From positions 20,387 to 84,386 of the forward strand of contig CAZKBQ010000015.1 in assembly GCA_964550855.1 (NCBI GenBank): DNA of 64,000 nucleotides, read 5' to 3'. The position numbers and the translations under genes were made by a program. Positions 1 through 9,028 of the stretch are shown one piece after another. The DNA comes from JAGOBP01 sp964550855. GTDB taxonomy: Bacteria > Chloroflexota > Anaerolineae > Fen-1058. The notes beneath the pieces are model-generated. The model did not search any database. It was not told where the DNA came from and saw only the letters and a list, made by a program, of their open reading frames with translations. Each line of letters starts with the position of its first letter. The first letter of the stretch is position 1.

Positions 1-90
1 CCCGCCGGCGGTTGAAAACGGTAATCTGCCCCGGCCCGACCCAGTCTGTTACATCGCCGCCTGTTCCCAGGATGACATAAACACCCGACA

Positions 91-156
91 CGATCCCATA
101 TTGATCCCATACTGATCCTATAATCATCCTATACTGATCCTATAGTGCTGCCATAC
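91..156. repeat. Six tandem imperfect 11-bp repeats
   Basis: Six consecutive 11-bp units share the pattern tGATCCyATAn (units start at 91, 102, 113, 124, 135 and 146; the last is the most degenerate). The 11-bp spacing matches one helical turn, as in direct-repeat operators of OmpR/PhoB-type regulators. The block ends about 40 bp upstream of the -35 box of the promoter at 195-223. A binding-site role is inferred. Confidence 0.6.
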
Positions 157-194
157 TCAACCGACAGGCGTCCCTCCGCCCTTCGCACTGTCCA

Positions 195-223
195 TAGACA
201 ACCCCCGCGCCATAGCGTATAAT
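195..223 (+). promoter_or_regulatory. Sigma70-type promoter for the orphan LuxR-HTH gene
   Basis: A -35 box TAGACA (195-200) and a -10 box TATAAT (218-223) are separated by exactly 17 bp. The expected start near 230 gives a leader of about 70 nt before the ATG at 300. Confidence 0.65.
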
Positions 224-299
224 TCCCTCACCAGTCATCAGACAGCTTCGCCCGTTGGACGACCACCGCCGCACACAATCATCACCCGGAGGTGACGGC

Positions 300-524
300 A
301 TGGCACTCAGACCCAACAAACCCATCGAAGCGCTGACACCCCGAGAAATGGACGTGCTCACCCTCATGGCTCAGGGCCTGCCCAATCGCAAAATTGCGGA
401 GCAACTGGCCGTCAACGAGCGCACCGTCAAATTCCACGTCAGTACCATTCTGTCCAAGCTCGGCGCCGCCAACCGCACCGAAGCCGTTACCCTGGCCGCC
501 GTCCGCGGCCTCATCACGCTCTAA
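300..524 (+). CDS. Orphan LuxR-type HTH regulator
   Basis: This 74-residue protein is almost entirely a LuxR/GerE DNA-binding domain. It shows the family pattern LTPREMDVLTLMAQG, then NRKIAEQL, then the recognition helix NERTVKFHVSTILSKLG. The ATG at 300 is chosen over an upstream in-frame start at 255 because GGAGGTGA sits just before it. There is no receiver or ligand domain, so it resembles the detached output domain of a NarL-type response regulator. It could be a constitutive DNA-binding protein, a GerE-like stand-alone regulator or a remnant. The next gene starts 7 nt after its stop, so the two are probably cotranscribed. Confidence 0.8.
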   Translation: MALRPNKPIEALTPREMDVLTLMAQGLPNRKIAEQLAVNERTVKFHVSTILSKLGAANRTEAVTLAAVRGLITL

Positions 525-531
525 CTGCCGC

Positions 532-1521
532 ATGACCAGACCCCGCGTCTTTGTCACCCGCACCCTTCCAGATGCCGGCCTGAAACAGCTGCAGGCGCTG
601 GCCGATACGTGCGACATCGACCTCTGGACCGATCCTTTACCGCCGCCCCACGAACTTCTTGCGCAAAAAGTCGCCGGCCTAAGCGGCCTGCTCTGCCTGC
701 TAACCGACCGCATCGACGCCGCCCTCATGGATGCCGCCGGCTCGTCACTCAAAGTCATCAGCCAGCTGGCCGTCGGCTTCGACAACATCGACATCCCGGC
801 CGCCACCGCCCGCCGCATCCCGGTCGGCCACACCCCCGGCGTCCTCACCGACGCCACCGCCGACTTCACCTGGGCCTTGCTGATGGCCGCCGCGCGCCGC
901 GTCGTCGAAGGCGACCGGTTCACTCGAGCCGGTCGGTGGCAGACCTGGGACCCGATTGGTTTTCTTGGCCCCGATCTTGCCGGTGCCACCCTGGGCATCA
1001 TCGGCTTTGGCCGCATCGGGCAGGCCGTCGCCCGACGTGCGCAAGGCTTCGACCTGCGCATCCTCTATCATGATCCGCAGCGTCACCTTGAGGCCGAGCA
1101 AACCGGTCGGGTGCAATATGCCGATCTGGCCGTGCTCTTGCGCGACAGTGATTTCGTCACTTTGCACACCACCCTGTCCGCCGCCACCTATCATTATTTC
1201 GACGACGACAAATTCAGGCAGATGAAGCCCGGCGCCATCCTCATTAACACCTCGCGCGGCCCCATCGTCGATCCGGCCGCGCTGTATCGCGCCCTGTCCA
1301 CCCGCGCCATCGCCGCCGCCGCCATCGACGTTACCGAGCCTGAACCGATCGATCTGAACGACCCACTGCTGACGCTCGACAATCTCATCGTCACCCCCCA
1401 CATCGCCAGCGCCAGCTTCAACAGTCGCAATCGCATGGCCGCCATGGCCGTCGCCAACCTCGCCGCCGGTCTCAACGGCCAACGCCTGCCCCACTGCGTC
1501 AACCCTGAAGTCTATGACTGA
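532..1521 (+). CDS. D-2-hydroxyacid dehydrogenase, glyoxylate/hydroxypyruvate reductase-like
   Basis: This 329-aa protein belongs to the D-isomer-specific 2-hydroxyacid dehydrogenases, which reduce 2-oxoacids such as glyoxylate or hydroxypyruvate with NAD(P)H. The Rossmann motif GIIGFGRIG is at residues 155-163. The catalytic trio is present: R242 in TSRGP, E269 in TEPEP and H290 in TPHIA. The length is normal for GyaR/GhrB-type enzymes. The ATG at 532 follows the HTH gene, and a longer upstream reading overlaps that gene and is unlikely. Its stop overlaps the start of the next SDR gene by 8 nt. The precise substrate cannot be read from sequence. Confidence 0.88.
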   Translation: MTRPRVFVTRTLPDAGLKQLQALADTCDIDLWTDPLPPPHELLAQKVAGLSGLLCLLTDRIDAALMDAAGSSLKVISQLAVGFDNIDIPAATARRIPVGHTPGVLTDATADFTWALLMAAARRVVEGDRFTRAGRWQTWDPIGFLGPDLAGATLGIIGFGRIGQAVARRAQGFDLRILYHDPQRHLEAEQTGRVQYADLAVLLRDSDFVTLHTTLSAATYHYFDDDKFRQMKPGAILINTSRGPIVDPAALYRALSTRAIAAAAIDVTEPEPIDLNDPLLTLDNLIVTPHIASASFNSRNRMAAMAVANLAAGLNGQRLPHCVNPEVYD

Positions 1522-2509
1522 ATGGGCAGGCCGCCGCGTCCTCGTCACCGGCGCCACCGGCTTCATCGGCAGCCACCTCGCGCAGCGCCTTGTCGATGAA
1601 GGCGCGCGAGTGCGTGTGCTCGTGCGTCGGCCTGCCGGCCTGATCCACTCACTGCGCGATCGGGTCGAAATCGTCAGCGGCGACCTGCTTCAACCCGATC
1701 GTTTTGTCGCGGCCACTGCGGCCTGTGAGGTAGTCTTTCACGTCGCCGGCTGGCTGGGGCGTCCGCCTGCTCGACCGGTTGCCCATGCCATCAACGTCAC
1801 CGCCACGCAGCAGTTGGCGCAGGCCGCGCGGGCCGCCGGCGTGCGCCGCTTCGTTTATACCAGCAGCATCGCCGTCTATGGTCCGCTGGCCGGCGGCGTC
1901 ATTACCGAAGATCAACCACACTGGCCCGTGTACACCTATGCCGAGACCAAATCCCTGGGCGAACAAGCCGCCTTGAGATGTGCCACGGCGGATTTTGAGG
2001 TCACTATTTTGCGCCCGGCCATGGTCTTTGGCCCGCGCGGCAGCGCCTGGACCGTCCTGCCCGTCCGGCTGGCGCAGCGACATTTACCCGTGCTTATCGG
2101 CGGCGGACACGGCTTCAGTCATCCCGTGTATGTGGACAATCTCATCGATGCCTATCTGCTGGCCGCCGTGTGCCCCGCTGCCGCCGGGCGGGCCTTCACC
2201 CTCAGCGACGGCGACATTGAATGGCGTGACTTCTTCGGGCGCTACGCCGCCATGGCGGGCCGCCGGGCCTATTCGGTGCCCGTGGCACTGCTGCGATTGG
2301 CCGCGCCCCCCATCGAACTGCTGACCCGACTGCTTGGTCGCCCAGCCGTCGTCTCACACCACTCCATCGGCTTCCTCACCGGCCGCGCCCGCCTCAGCAC
2401 CGATCTGGCGCGGCAACTGCTGGGCTGGTCGCCTCGCGTCCCCTTTGATGAGGCCCTGCGCCGGACCGAACACTGGCTGCGTCAAACCGGCGTGATTCGA
2501 GCCGCGTAA
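1514..2509 (+). CDS. NAD-dependent epimerase/dehydratase (extended SDR)
   Basis: This 331-aa extended short-chain dehydrogenase has the nucleotide-binding motif GATGFIG at residues 13-19 and the catalytic pair Y142/K146 (YAETK). The family acts on nucleotide sugars, flavonoids or 3-beta-hydroxysteroid-like substrates. The C-terminal half, with a predicted substrate lobe, does not settle which. It overlaps the preceding dehydrogenase by 8 nt, a sign of translational coupling. Confidence 0.85.
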   Translation: MTEWAGRRVLVTGATGFIGSHLAQRLVDEGARVRVLVRRPAGLIHSLRDRVEIVSGDLLQPDRFVAATAACEVVFHVAGWLGRPPARPVAHAINVTATQQLAQAARAAGVRRFVYTSSIAVYGPLAGGVITEDQPHWPVYTYAETKSLGEQAALRCATADFEVTILRPAMVFGPRGSAWTVLPVRLAQRHLPVLIGGGHGFSHPVYVDNLIDAYLLAAVCPAAAGRAFTLSDGDIEWRDFFGRYAAMAGRRAYSVPVALLRLAAPPIELLTRLLGRPAVVSHHSIGFLTGRARLSTDLARQLLGWSPRVPFDEALRRTEHWLRQTGVIRAA

Positions 2510-2631
2510 AACGCCCTTCGCCCTGCTGCTGCGCGCCACTTTGCAAAATCCGCGTGATCATTGATAATTGCACCTCGAACCATGCTCGTCACTTGCCGCT
2601 CACAGACCATTGGTTCATTGAAAGCGCTAGC

Positions 2632-3504
2632 GTGAACGTTGAAACCGGCCACTTCCTTCGGATTCAGATTCCGGCGCGGACGCATACGCTGTGGCTTGGC
2701 CCGGCGTGGGCCGTCGTGTGCGGCCTCATCGCCTCCGGCGGCTTCGTCTGGTCAGGCCGCGATCTGCTCATCGCCGCCCTCGCCATCGTGCTGGCCGATG
2801 GCGCGTGGGCGACGTCATGGTGGGGACTGGTTCAAACCGACTGGCCTTACCTGATCGAGCGCTGGCGTGCCATCCGCGTCGAGACCGATCTCTCTCGCGT
2901 GCCTTTTGCTCAGGCTGGCTCGCCGTCGCAGCGCGCCCAGGAACGTTGGGCGCGGCTGCGCGTCTGGTGGCAATCGGCGGTGTTGCCCGTCGCCGGCACG
3001 CCGGTCCTCAGCGCCCTGTTCGCCGCTGTCCTCGGCTTTCTGCTCAGCGCCGTCATCGGCTGGCAGGCGCTCGCTTTGAGCGTGGCCGCGCTGGCGCTGG
3101 TGCAGATTGGCCTCGTGCTCACTTACCGGCGCGCGTGGCCGGCTGTTTGGGCGCAAGGTCTGCTGGACGTGGGGCTGAGTTGGTTGCTGGGACACGTCGC
3201 CTTTGGCGGCAGCCTCTCGCCGCTCTCGCTCGTCGCCGCGCTGCTACTATCGGCGTCGTACGGCGGCCTGCTGGCTGCGGCCGGAGAGGGCGCGCGCGCG
3301 CAGGCCCGCTGGCTGCTCCTGCCGCAGCTGATTCTGATCGTCATCTTCATCGTGCGTCAACAGCCGCTGGCCGCCTTTGCCGTCATCAGCCTGCTCGTCG
3401 CGCAGGCGCTGCTGGCCACCGTGCTGCGCGGCCTCACCTATGCGCGAGCCGCACACCTGTGGCTGATGCTGGTCATGCTCGTCACCGCCCTGGCCGTGCG
3501 CTGA
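2632..3504 (+). CDS. Polytopic membrane protein of unknown function
   Basis: The protein is about 290 aa from the GTG at 2632; another GTG at 2554 would add 26 residues, and neither has a convincing Shine-Dalgarno. It has roughly seven to eight hydrophobic segments, with a charged loop after the second (residues about 60-110). The layout recalls UbiA-like prenyltransferases, but I cannot find the NDxxD-type motifs, so no enzyme activity is assigned. It lies between an SDR gene and a methyltransferase gene on the same strand, so a role in lipid or polyprenol modification is only a guess. Confidence 0.6.
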   Translation: MNVETGHFLRIQIPARTHTLWLGPAWAVVCGLIASGGFVWSGRDLLIAALAIVLADGAWATSWWGLVQTDWPYLIERWRAIRVETDLSRVPFAQAGSPSQRAQERWARLRVWWQSAVLPVAGTPVLSALFAAVLGFLLSAVIGWQALALSVAALALVQIGLVLTYRRAWPAVWAQGLLDVGLSWLLGHVAFGGSLSPLSLVAALLLSASYGGLLAAAGEGARAQARWLLLPQLILIVIFIVRQQPLAAFAVISLLVAQALLATVLRGLTYARAAHLWLMLVMLVTALAVR

Positions 3505-3548
3505 GTGGCGTGCGCCGCATTACGCAATACGCATTACTCCTTACACTC

Positions 3549-4382
3549 ATGTCTTTTCTCGTCCCGATCGCTCTTTTCATCCTCATCGGCCTCATCCTCT
3601 ACTGGCAGCTCATCATCGCCGAAGGCGCCTACCTGGGCCGGCGCGTTGTGGCCCTGCTGTACGATCTCGTCGCCACGCGCTACAACACCATCAAGCAATA
3701 CGACGACGCTGACGATGCCCGCTTCCTGGGCCGGCCGCTGGCCTTGTCCTTGCAAGGGCTGGCACAGCCGCTGGTGCTCGACGTGGCCACCGGCACTTCA
3801 CGGCTGCCGTTGACCCTGTTCAACCAGGCGTTGTTCACCGGCCGCGTCATTGCGCTGGATAATGCCCGCCGCATGCTGCGCGAAGCCGCGCGCTACGTCG
3901 CCGCGCATCGCCGTCGCGTGACGTGGGTATGGCATCACGCCGTGCCGCTGCCCTTCGACGACAACGTCTTCGACGCCGTGTGCTGCCTGGAAGCGCTGGA
4001 ATTCATGCCCGACACGCGCCGCGCTCTGGCCGAATGTGTGCGCGTGCTTAAGCCCGGCGGCCTGCTGCTGGTGACTAACCGCATCAACACCGGCGCGCGC
4101 TTCATGCCGGGCAAGACCTACGGCCACGATAAATTTGAGGCGCTGTTGACCGCGCTTGGCCAGACCGACGTCACGACGCAAACGTGGCAATTCGACTACG
4201 ATCTGGTCTGGTCGCTCAAGCCCGGCGACGACGATGCGCCTGCGCCGGTTGCCAACCCGATCGATCTCCTGCGCTGCCCCAAAGATCGCGGCGTCCTGCA
4301 GGCTCAGGCCGCACAGTTGGTGTGTGGAACGTGCGGCCGCCGCTACCCCATCGGCTCGGATGGTGTCGTCGAACTCCTGTAG
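3549..4382 (+). CDS. Membrane-anchored SAM methyltransferase with C-terminal Trm112-like zinc-binding tail
   Basis: This 277-aa protein starts with a hydrophobic helix (residues about 3-22). A class I SAM-dependent methyltransferase domain follows: motif I LDVATGTSR around D78, then a DAVCCLEALEFM segment and RVLKPGGLLL. The C-terminus carries C243 in RCPKD and C259/C262 in CGTCGRRYP, like the small Trm112-type ribbon, though only three cysteines are visible. The ATG at 3549 is chosen because the open frame upstream is only a shadow of the preceding gene. The substrate is unknown; an N-terminal anchor suggests a membrane lipid or quinone-like acceptor. Confidence 0.78.
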   Translation: MSFLVPIALFILIGLILYWQLIIAEGAYLGRRVVALLYDLVATRYNTIKQYDDADDARFLGRPLALSLQGLAQPLVLDVATGTSRLPLTLFNQALFTGRVIALDNARRMLREAARYVAAHRRRVTWVWHHAVPLPFDDNVFDAVCCLEALEFMPDTRRALAECVRVLKPGGLLLVTNRINTGARFMPGKTYGHDKFEALLTALGQTDVTTQTWQFDYDLVWSLKPGDDDAPAPVANPIDLLRCPKDRGVLQAQAAQLVCGTCGRRYPIGSDGVVELL

Positions 4383-4419
4383 CCGATCGCTCTCATCGGC
4401 CAGCCAACTTCCCGGCCAC

Positions 4420-4454
4420 TTGTCACAGACGCTTCCCCCGACTATACTTGACGC
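4420..4454 (+). promoter_or_regulatory. Promoter for a probably leaderless mRNA of the GH3-like gene
   Basis: TTGTCA (4420-4425) and TATACT (4443-4448) are spaced 17 bp apart. The expected transcription start falls on the ATG at 4455. There is no room for, and no sign of, a Shine-Dalgarno sequence. Confidence 0.6.
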
Positions 4455-7177
4455 ATGCCCCGGCGACTGCGGTTGATGCACCTCCTCTTGATCCTCGCCC
4501 TGCTATTGAGCACGGCGGGTAGCGCCGTCGCGCAGGACAGCGGCGAAGAAGCCTTCATCGCCGGGCTGCTGCCGCGCCTCTCGCCCGAAGCCAAAGTGGG
4601 CCAGCTGTTCATCGCCAGCTTCCGCGGCATCGACGTGTCCGGCAGCAGCGATGTGGCCGACTTGATCCTGAACTTCCGCATCGGCGGCGTGGTGCTGTCC
4701 ATCGCCGCCGGCAACATCGACAACACCCAGACCGGCCTCGGCACGCCGCTGCAAGTAGCCACCCTTACCGGTGCGCTGCAAAATCTCAGTCGGCAGACGC
4801 CGCGCGCTGCCAATCCTTCGCCCGCCATTCCCCTGCTGGTGGCGCTCAACCAGGACGGCGACGGCCCGCCCAACAGCCAGATCACCGCCGGCCTCACACC
4901 CGCGCCCAGCTACATGGCGCTGGGCGCCACGTGGGACAGAACTGCCGCCCAGGATGCGGGCCGGCTCGTCGGGCAGGAACTTTCGGCGTTGGGCGTCAAC
5001 TTCCTGCTGGGGCCGTCGCTCGATGTGCGGGTGCAGCCGTCCACCACGCGCTTCGACCCGGGCGTCAACGTCTTTGGCGGCGACCCCTACTGGGTGGGCA
5101 CGCTGGGCCGCGCCTACGTGCGGGGCCTGCGGGCCGGCTCAACCGATCGGCTGGCCGTTGCCCTCAAATCCTTCCCGGGGCAGGGCAGTCTCGACGATGA
5201 CTCGTTCACCATCGACCGCTCATTGGACGATCTGCAGAAGATCGATCTGCCGCCGTTCTGGCGCGTGCTCCCCGGCAGCGATGCCACGCCCGCCGGCCGC
5301 ACCCGCCCCCTGGCCGATGCGCTGCTCACGACCAACGTGCGCTTTCGCGGCTTCGCCGGCAACATCCGCGAGCGCACCCGCCCCATCAGTATCGATACTG
5401 ATGCGCTGCAGACCCTGCTGGAACTGCCCCAGCTCAAAGCCTGGCGGGATGCCGGCGGTCTGGTGGTGGGCGATGTGTTCGGCGATACCGTCGTGCGCGA
5501 CTATTACGCGGCTTCGGCCAGCGGCACGTTCTCCGTGACCCAGGCTGCGCTGGAGGCGTTTCAGGCCGGCAACGATCTGCTGATCTTGCGCAACCTGTCG
5601 GCCGACCCCGCCGAGAATGCGGCGCTGGTGCGCGACGTCATCCGCTCCTTCCGCCAGCGCTACTCCACCGATCCGGCCTTTCAGGCGCGCGTGGATAGCG
5701 CCGTCCAACGCATTCTGCGCTTAAAGTACCGCCTCTATCCCAACTTTGATTTTGGCCAGGTGGTCACACCCTTCATCGCCGATTCAGCCTCGATCGGCAC
5801 CGGCATCACCACCACGCTGTCCATCGCCAACGCCGCGGCCACCTTGCTCTACCCGCCCCTCGATCGGTTTGTGCCGGCCCGCCCGTCTGCCGAAGATACG
5901 CTCCTGATTGCCACTGATGATCGCGTGGTGCAGGACTGTCCCGGCTGTCCGCCGCGCGCCACTCTGTCGTCGGCGGAGATCGGGCGCGCCATCGGTCAGG
6001 CCTATGGCGTGCCCACCGAGAATATCACCACGACGCGCTTTTCCGAATTGCGTGCCTTTGTGTTGCAGCAGCCCGGCGCGCCCGACCTGTCGTCGTCTTT
6101 TGAGGCGGCCACCTGGGTGGTGCTGGCGATGCAAGCCATTGATCCGCGCGTGCCCGCTTCTGACGCAGCGCAACTGCTGCTGGGGCAGCGTGCCGATCTG
6201 CTGGCCGGCAAGCGGGTGGTCGGCTTGATCTTCGGGCCACCGCAAGGCTACTCGGCGCTGGAGATGAGCCGCTTCTCTGCTCTGGTGGCCCTGTATGACA
6301 AGACGCCGTCGGCTGTCGAGGCGGCGGTGCGCTGGCTGGGCGCCGACACCGCGCCGCCGGGCAAATCGCCGATCAGCCTGCCCGAACTCAACTACGACCT
6401 GACGCGCCAGACCGAGCCTGATCCCGCACAGTCCATTCCGTTGTTTGTCGGCAGTGAGGCCGTTGAAGGGCAGCCCACGCCTGCGCCGCCGCAGCTGCGC
6501 GTGGGCGATACCGTGCAGCTGCGCACGGGCGTCATCGTCGATCGTAATGGCCATGCCGTGCCCGATGGCACCCCCGTGCGCTTTCAGATTCAATACGAGG
6601 GCGACAGCGCGCCCACGCTCAACATGAGCACGACGCAGAATGGCGTGGCGCGTACGGAGTTTACGCTGGATCAGGTGGGCACGCTGCTCATTCGCGCGGC
6701 CAGTGAGCCGGCGCTGAATTCCATCACAATTCAAATTAAGATCGACGAGGCGGGCGGCGCCATCGTGGCGACGGTTGCGCCCACGCCCACGCCGACGCCG
6801 CCGCCGCCGCCCACGTCTACGCCGCGGCCCAGCCCCACGCCGACCATCACCCCCACGCCCACGCCCACGTTCTGGGAATCATTTGTGAGCGAGAAGCCGC
6901 AGCGCGCCAACTGGGGCGAATGGCTGCTGGCGCTGGTCGGCGTGGTGTTGATTAGCGGCGGCGGCTTCTGGCGAGCGCGCTCGCTCGGCGGCGGTGATGT
7001 GGTGCGCGCGCTGCGCGCGGCGTTGTGGTGTGCGGCCGGCGGTCTGCTGGGCTACGTGTGGTTCAGCCTGAATTTGCCGGGCAGTGACCTGCTCCGATCG
7101 GCTTTCGGCGCGAGTGCGGCTTTGCTCGCGGCCGTCATCGGCGGCGCGCTGCCCTTGGTCATCCTGGGCCGGCGTGC

Positions 7178-7181
<4 letters not shown>
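4455..7181 (+). CDS. Exported, membrane-anchored glycoside hydrolase family 3-like protein
   Basis: This 908-aa protein starts with a signal peptide (residues about 1-27, ending AVAQD). Residues about 30-430 resemble the GH3/NagZ TIM barrel, including a GGVVL strand and a region equivalent to the KHFPGHG loop. That loop reads KSFPGQG at 238-244, so both histidines are replaced. An Asp in GDVFG (D340) sits where the nucleophile is expected. Residues about 685-765 look like an invasin/Big-1-type Ig domain (LRVGDTVQLRT, then GVARTEF). A Pro/Thr-rich stalk and about three C-terminal membrane segments follow. The likely role is cell-surface glycan binding or a modified hydrolase. It overlaps the convergent kinase gene by 4 nt. 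Confidence 0.75.
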
Positions 7182-8230
<1,049 letters not shown>

Positions 8231-8254
8231 CGTGCTCCTCTTCTCCTGCGCGAA

Positions 8255-8283
8255 AGCTTAACCGATGGTGATGGGCTTGTCAA
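8255..8283 (-). promoter_or_regulatory. Promoter of the Ser/Thr kinase gene
   Basis: On the minus strand a perfect TTGACA (8283-8278) is followed, after 17 bp, by the weak -10 TAAGCT (8260-8255). The leader to the ATG at 8230 would be about 20 nt and includes the ribosome-binding site. Confidence 0.45.
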
Positions 8284-8317
8284 GCGAGTGCGCCGCTGAC
8301 CGAGGGCGGCCGGGTTT

Positions 8318-8335
8318 ATACGCATCTCTGCGTAT
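8318..8335. promoter_or_regulatory. Perfect 7-bp palindrome in the kinase/FHA divergent region
   Basis: ATACGCA-TCTC-TGCGTAT is an exact inverted repeat with a 4-bp spacer, 37 bp upstream of the FHA gene start. It overlaps the only AT-rich segment that could serve as its -10. It is a candidate operator, possibly autoregulatory. Confidence 0.45.
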
Positions 8336-8371
8336 GCCGGATGCCGCCGTGAAATTGAACCGGGAGGCCCC

Positions 8372-9025
8372 ATGCAAGATAGTTCAGTTCCCATCCTGGT
8401 GGTGCAGGAAGGCCAGCTGGCCGGCAAGCGCTGGTCGCTGGGCAAGCCGGTGTTGACGGTGGGTCGCGGCGAAGAGTGCGACGTGGTGCTGCCCGATCGC
8501 CAGGTCAGCCGCAACCATCTGCGCATTGTGCGCGATGAGATGGGCTATGCGGTGGAGGACCTGGGCAGCAAGAACGGCACCTACGTCAATGGCGCGCCCG
8601 TGCGCGGCAGCGTGCATTTGCAGGATGGCGACGAAATCCAGGTCGCGTTGAGCGTGCGGCTGCTCTTCGTCGGCGCGGAGGCCACGCTGCCTCTGACGCA
8701 AGAGATGGTCAAGGTGGCGCGCCCCGGCTTGCGGCTGAACAAGAGCCAGCGCCAGGTGTGGGTCAACGGCGTGGCGCTCGATCCGCCGTTGTCACTGTCG
8801 CAGTATCGCCTGCTGGAAATCCTGTGGGAACGCAAAGGCAAAGTGGTCACGCGCGAAGAGGTCATCGCCGCCGTCTGGCCGGAGTCCGATGAGGCCGGTA
8901 TCACCGAGCAGGCCATCGACGCGCTGGTGCGCCGGCTGCGCGATCGGCTGGGTGAAATCGATCCGGAGCACGAGTATCTGGTGACGGTGCGCGGCCACGG
9001 CTTCCGGCTCGACGACCGACCGTGA
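8372..9025 (+). CDS. FHA domain-winged helix (OmpR-type) transcription regulator
   Basis: This 217-aa protein has an N-terminal FHA domain (residues about 8-105) with GR at 31-32, SRNH (S46, H49) and GSKNGT (65-70), the phosphothreonine-binding signature. A C-terminal winged helix of the OmpR/PhoB DNA-binding type (about 115-215) follows, including SLSQYRLLEILW, a recognition-helix segment and the closing RGHGFRL. A GGGAGG motif precedes the ATG. Mycobacterial EmbR also joins these functions but in the opposite order and with a BTAD domain. Together with the divergent kinase this looks like a two-gene phosphothreonine-to-transcription switch. Confidence 0.9.
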   Translation: MQDSSVPILVVQEGQLAGKRWSLGKPVLTVGRGEECDVVLPDRQVSRNHLRIVRDEMGYAVEDLGSKNGTYVNGAPVRGSVHLQDGDEIQVALSVRLLFVGAEATLPLTQEMVKVARPGLRLNKSQRQVWVNGVALDPPLSLSQYRLLEILWERKGKVVTREEVIAAVWPESDEAGITEQAIDALVRRLRDRLGEIDPEHEYLVTVRGHGFRLDDRP

Positions 9026-9028
9026 GAC

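Noticed and set aside
2691..3548. N-terminal extension of the methyltransferase frame by 286 residues
   Set aside because: It is an Arg/Ala-rich shadow of the membrane-protein gene; the methyltransferase starts naturally at 3549.
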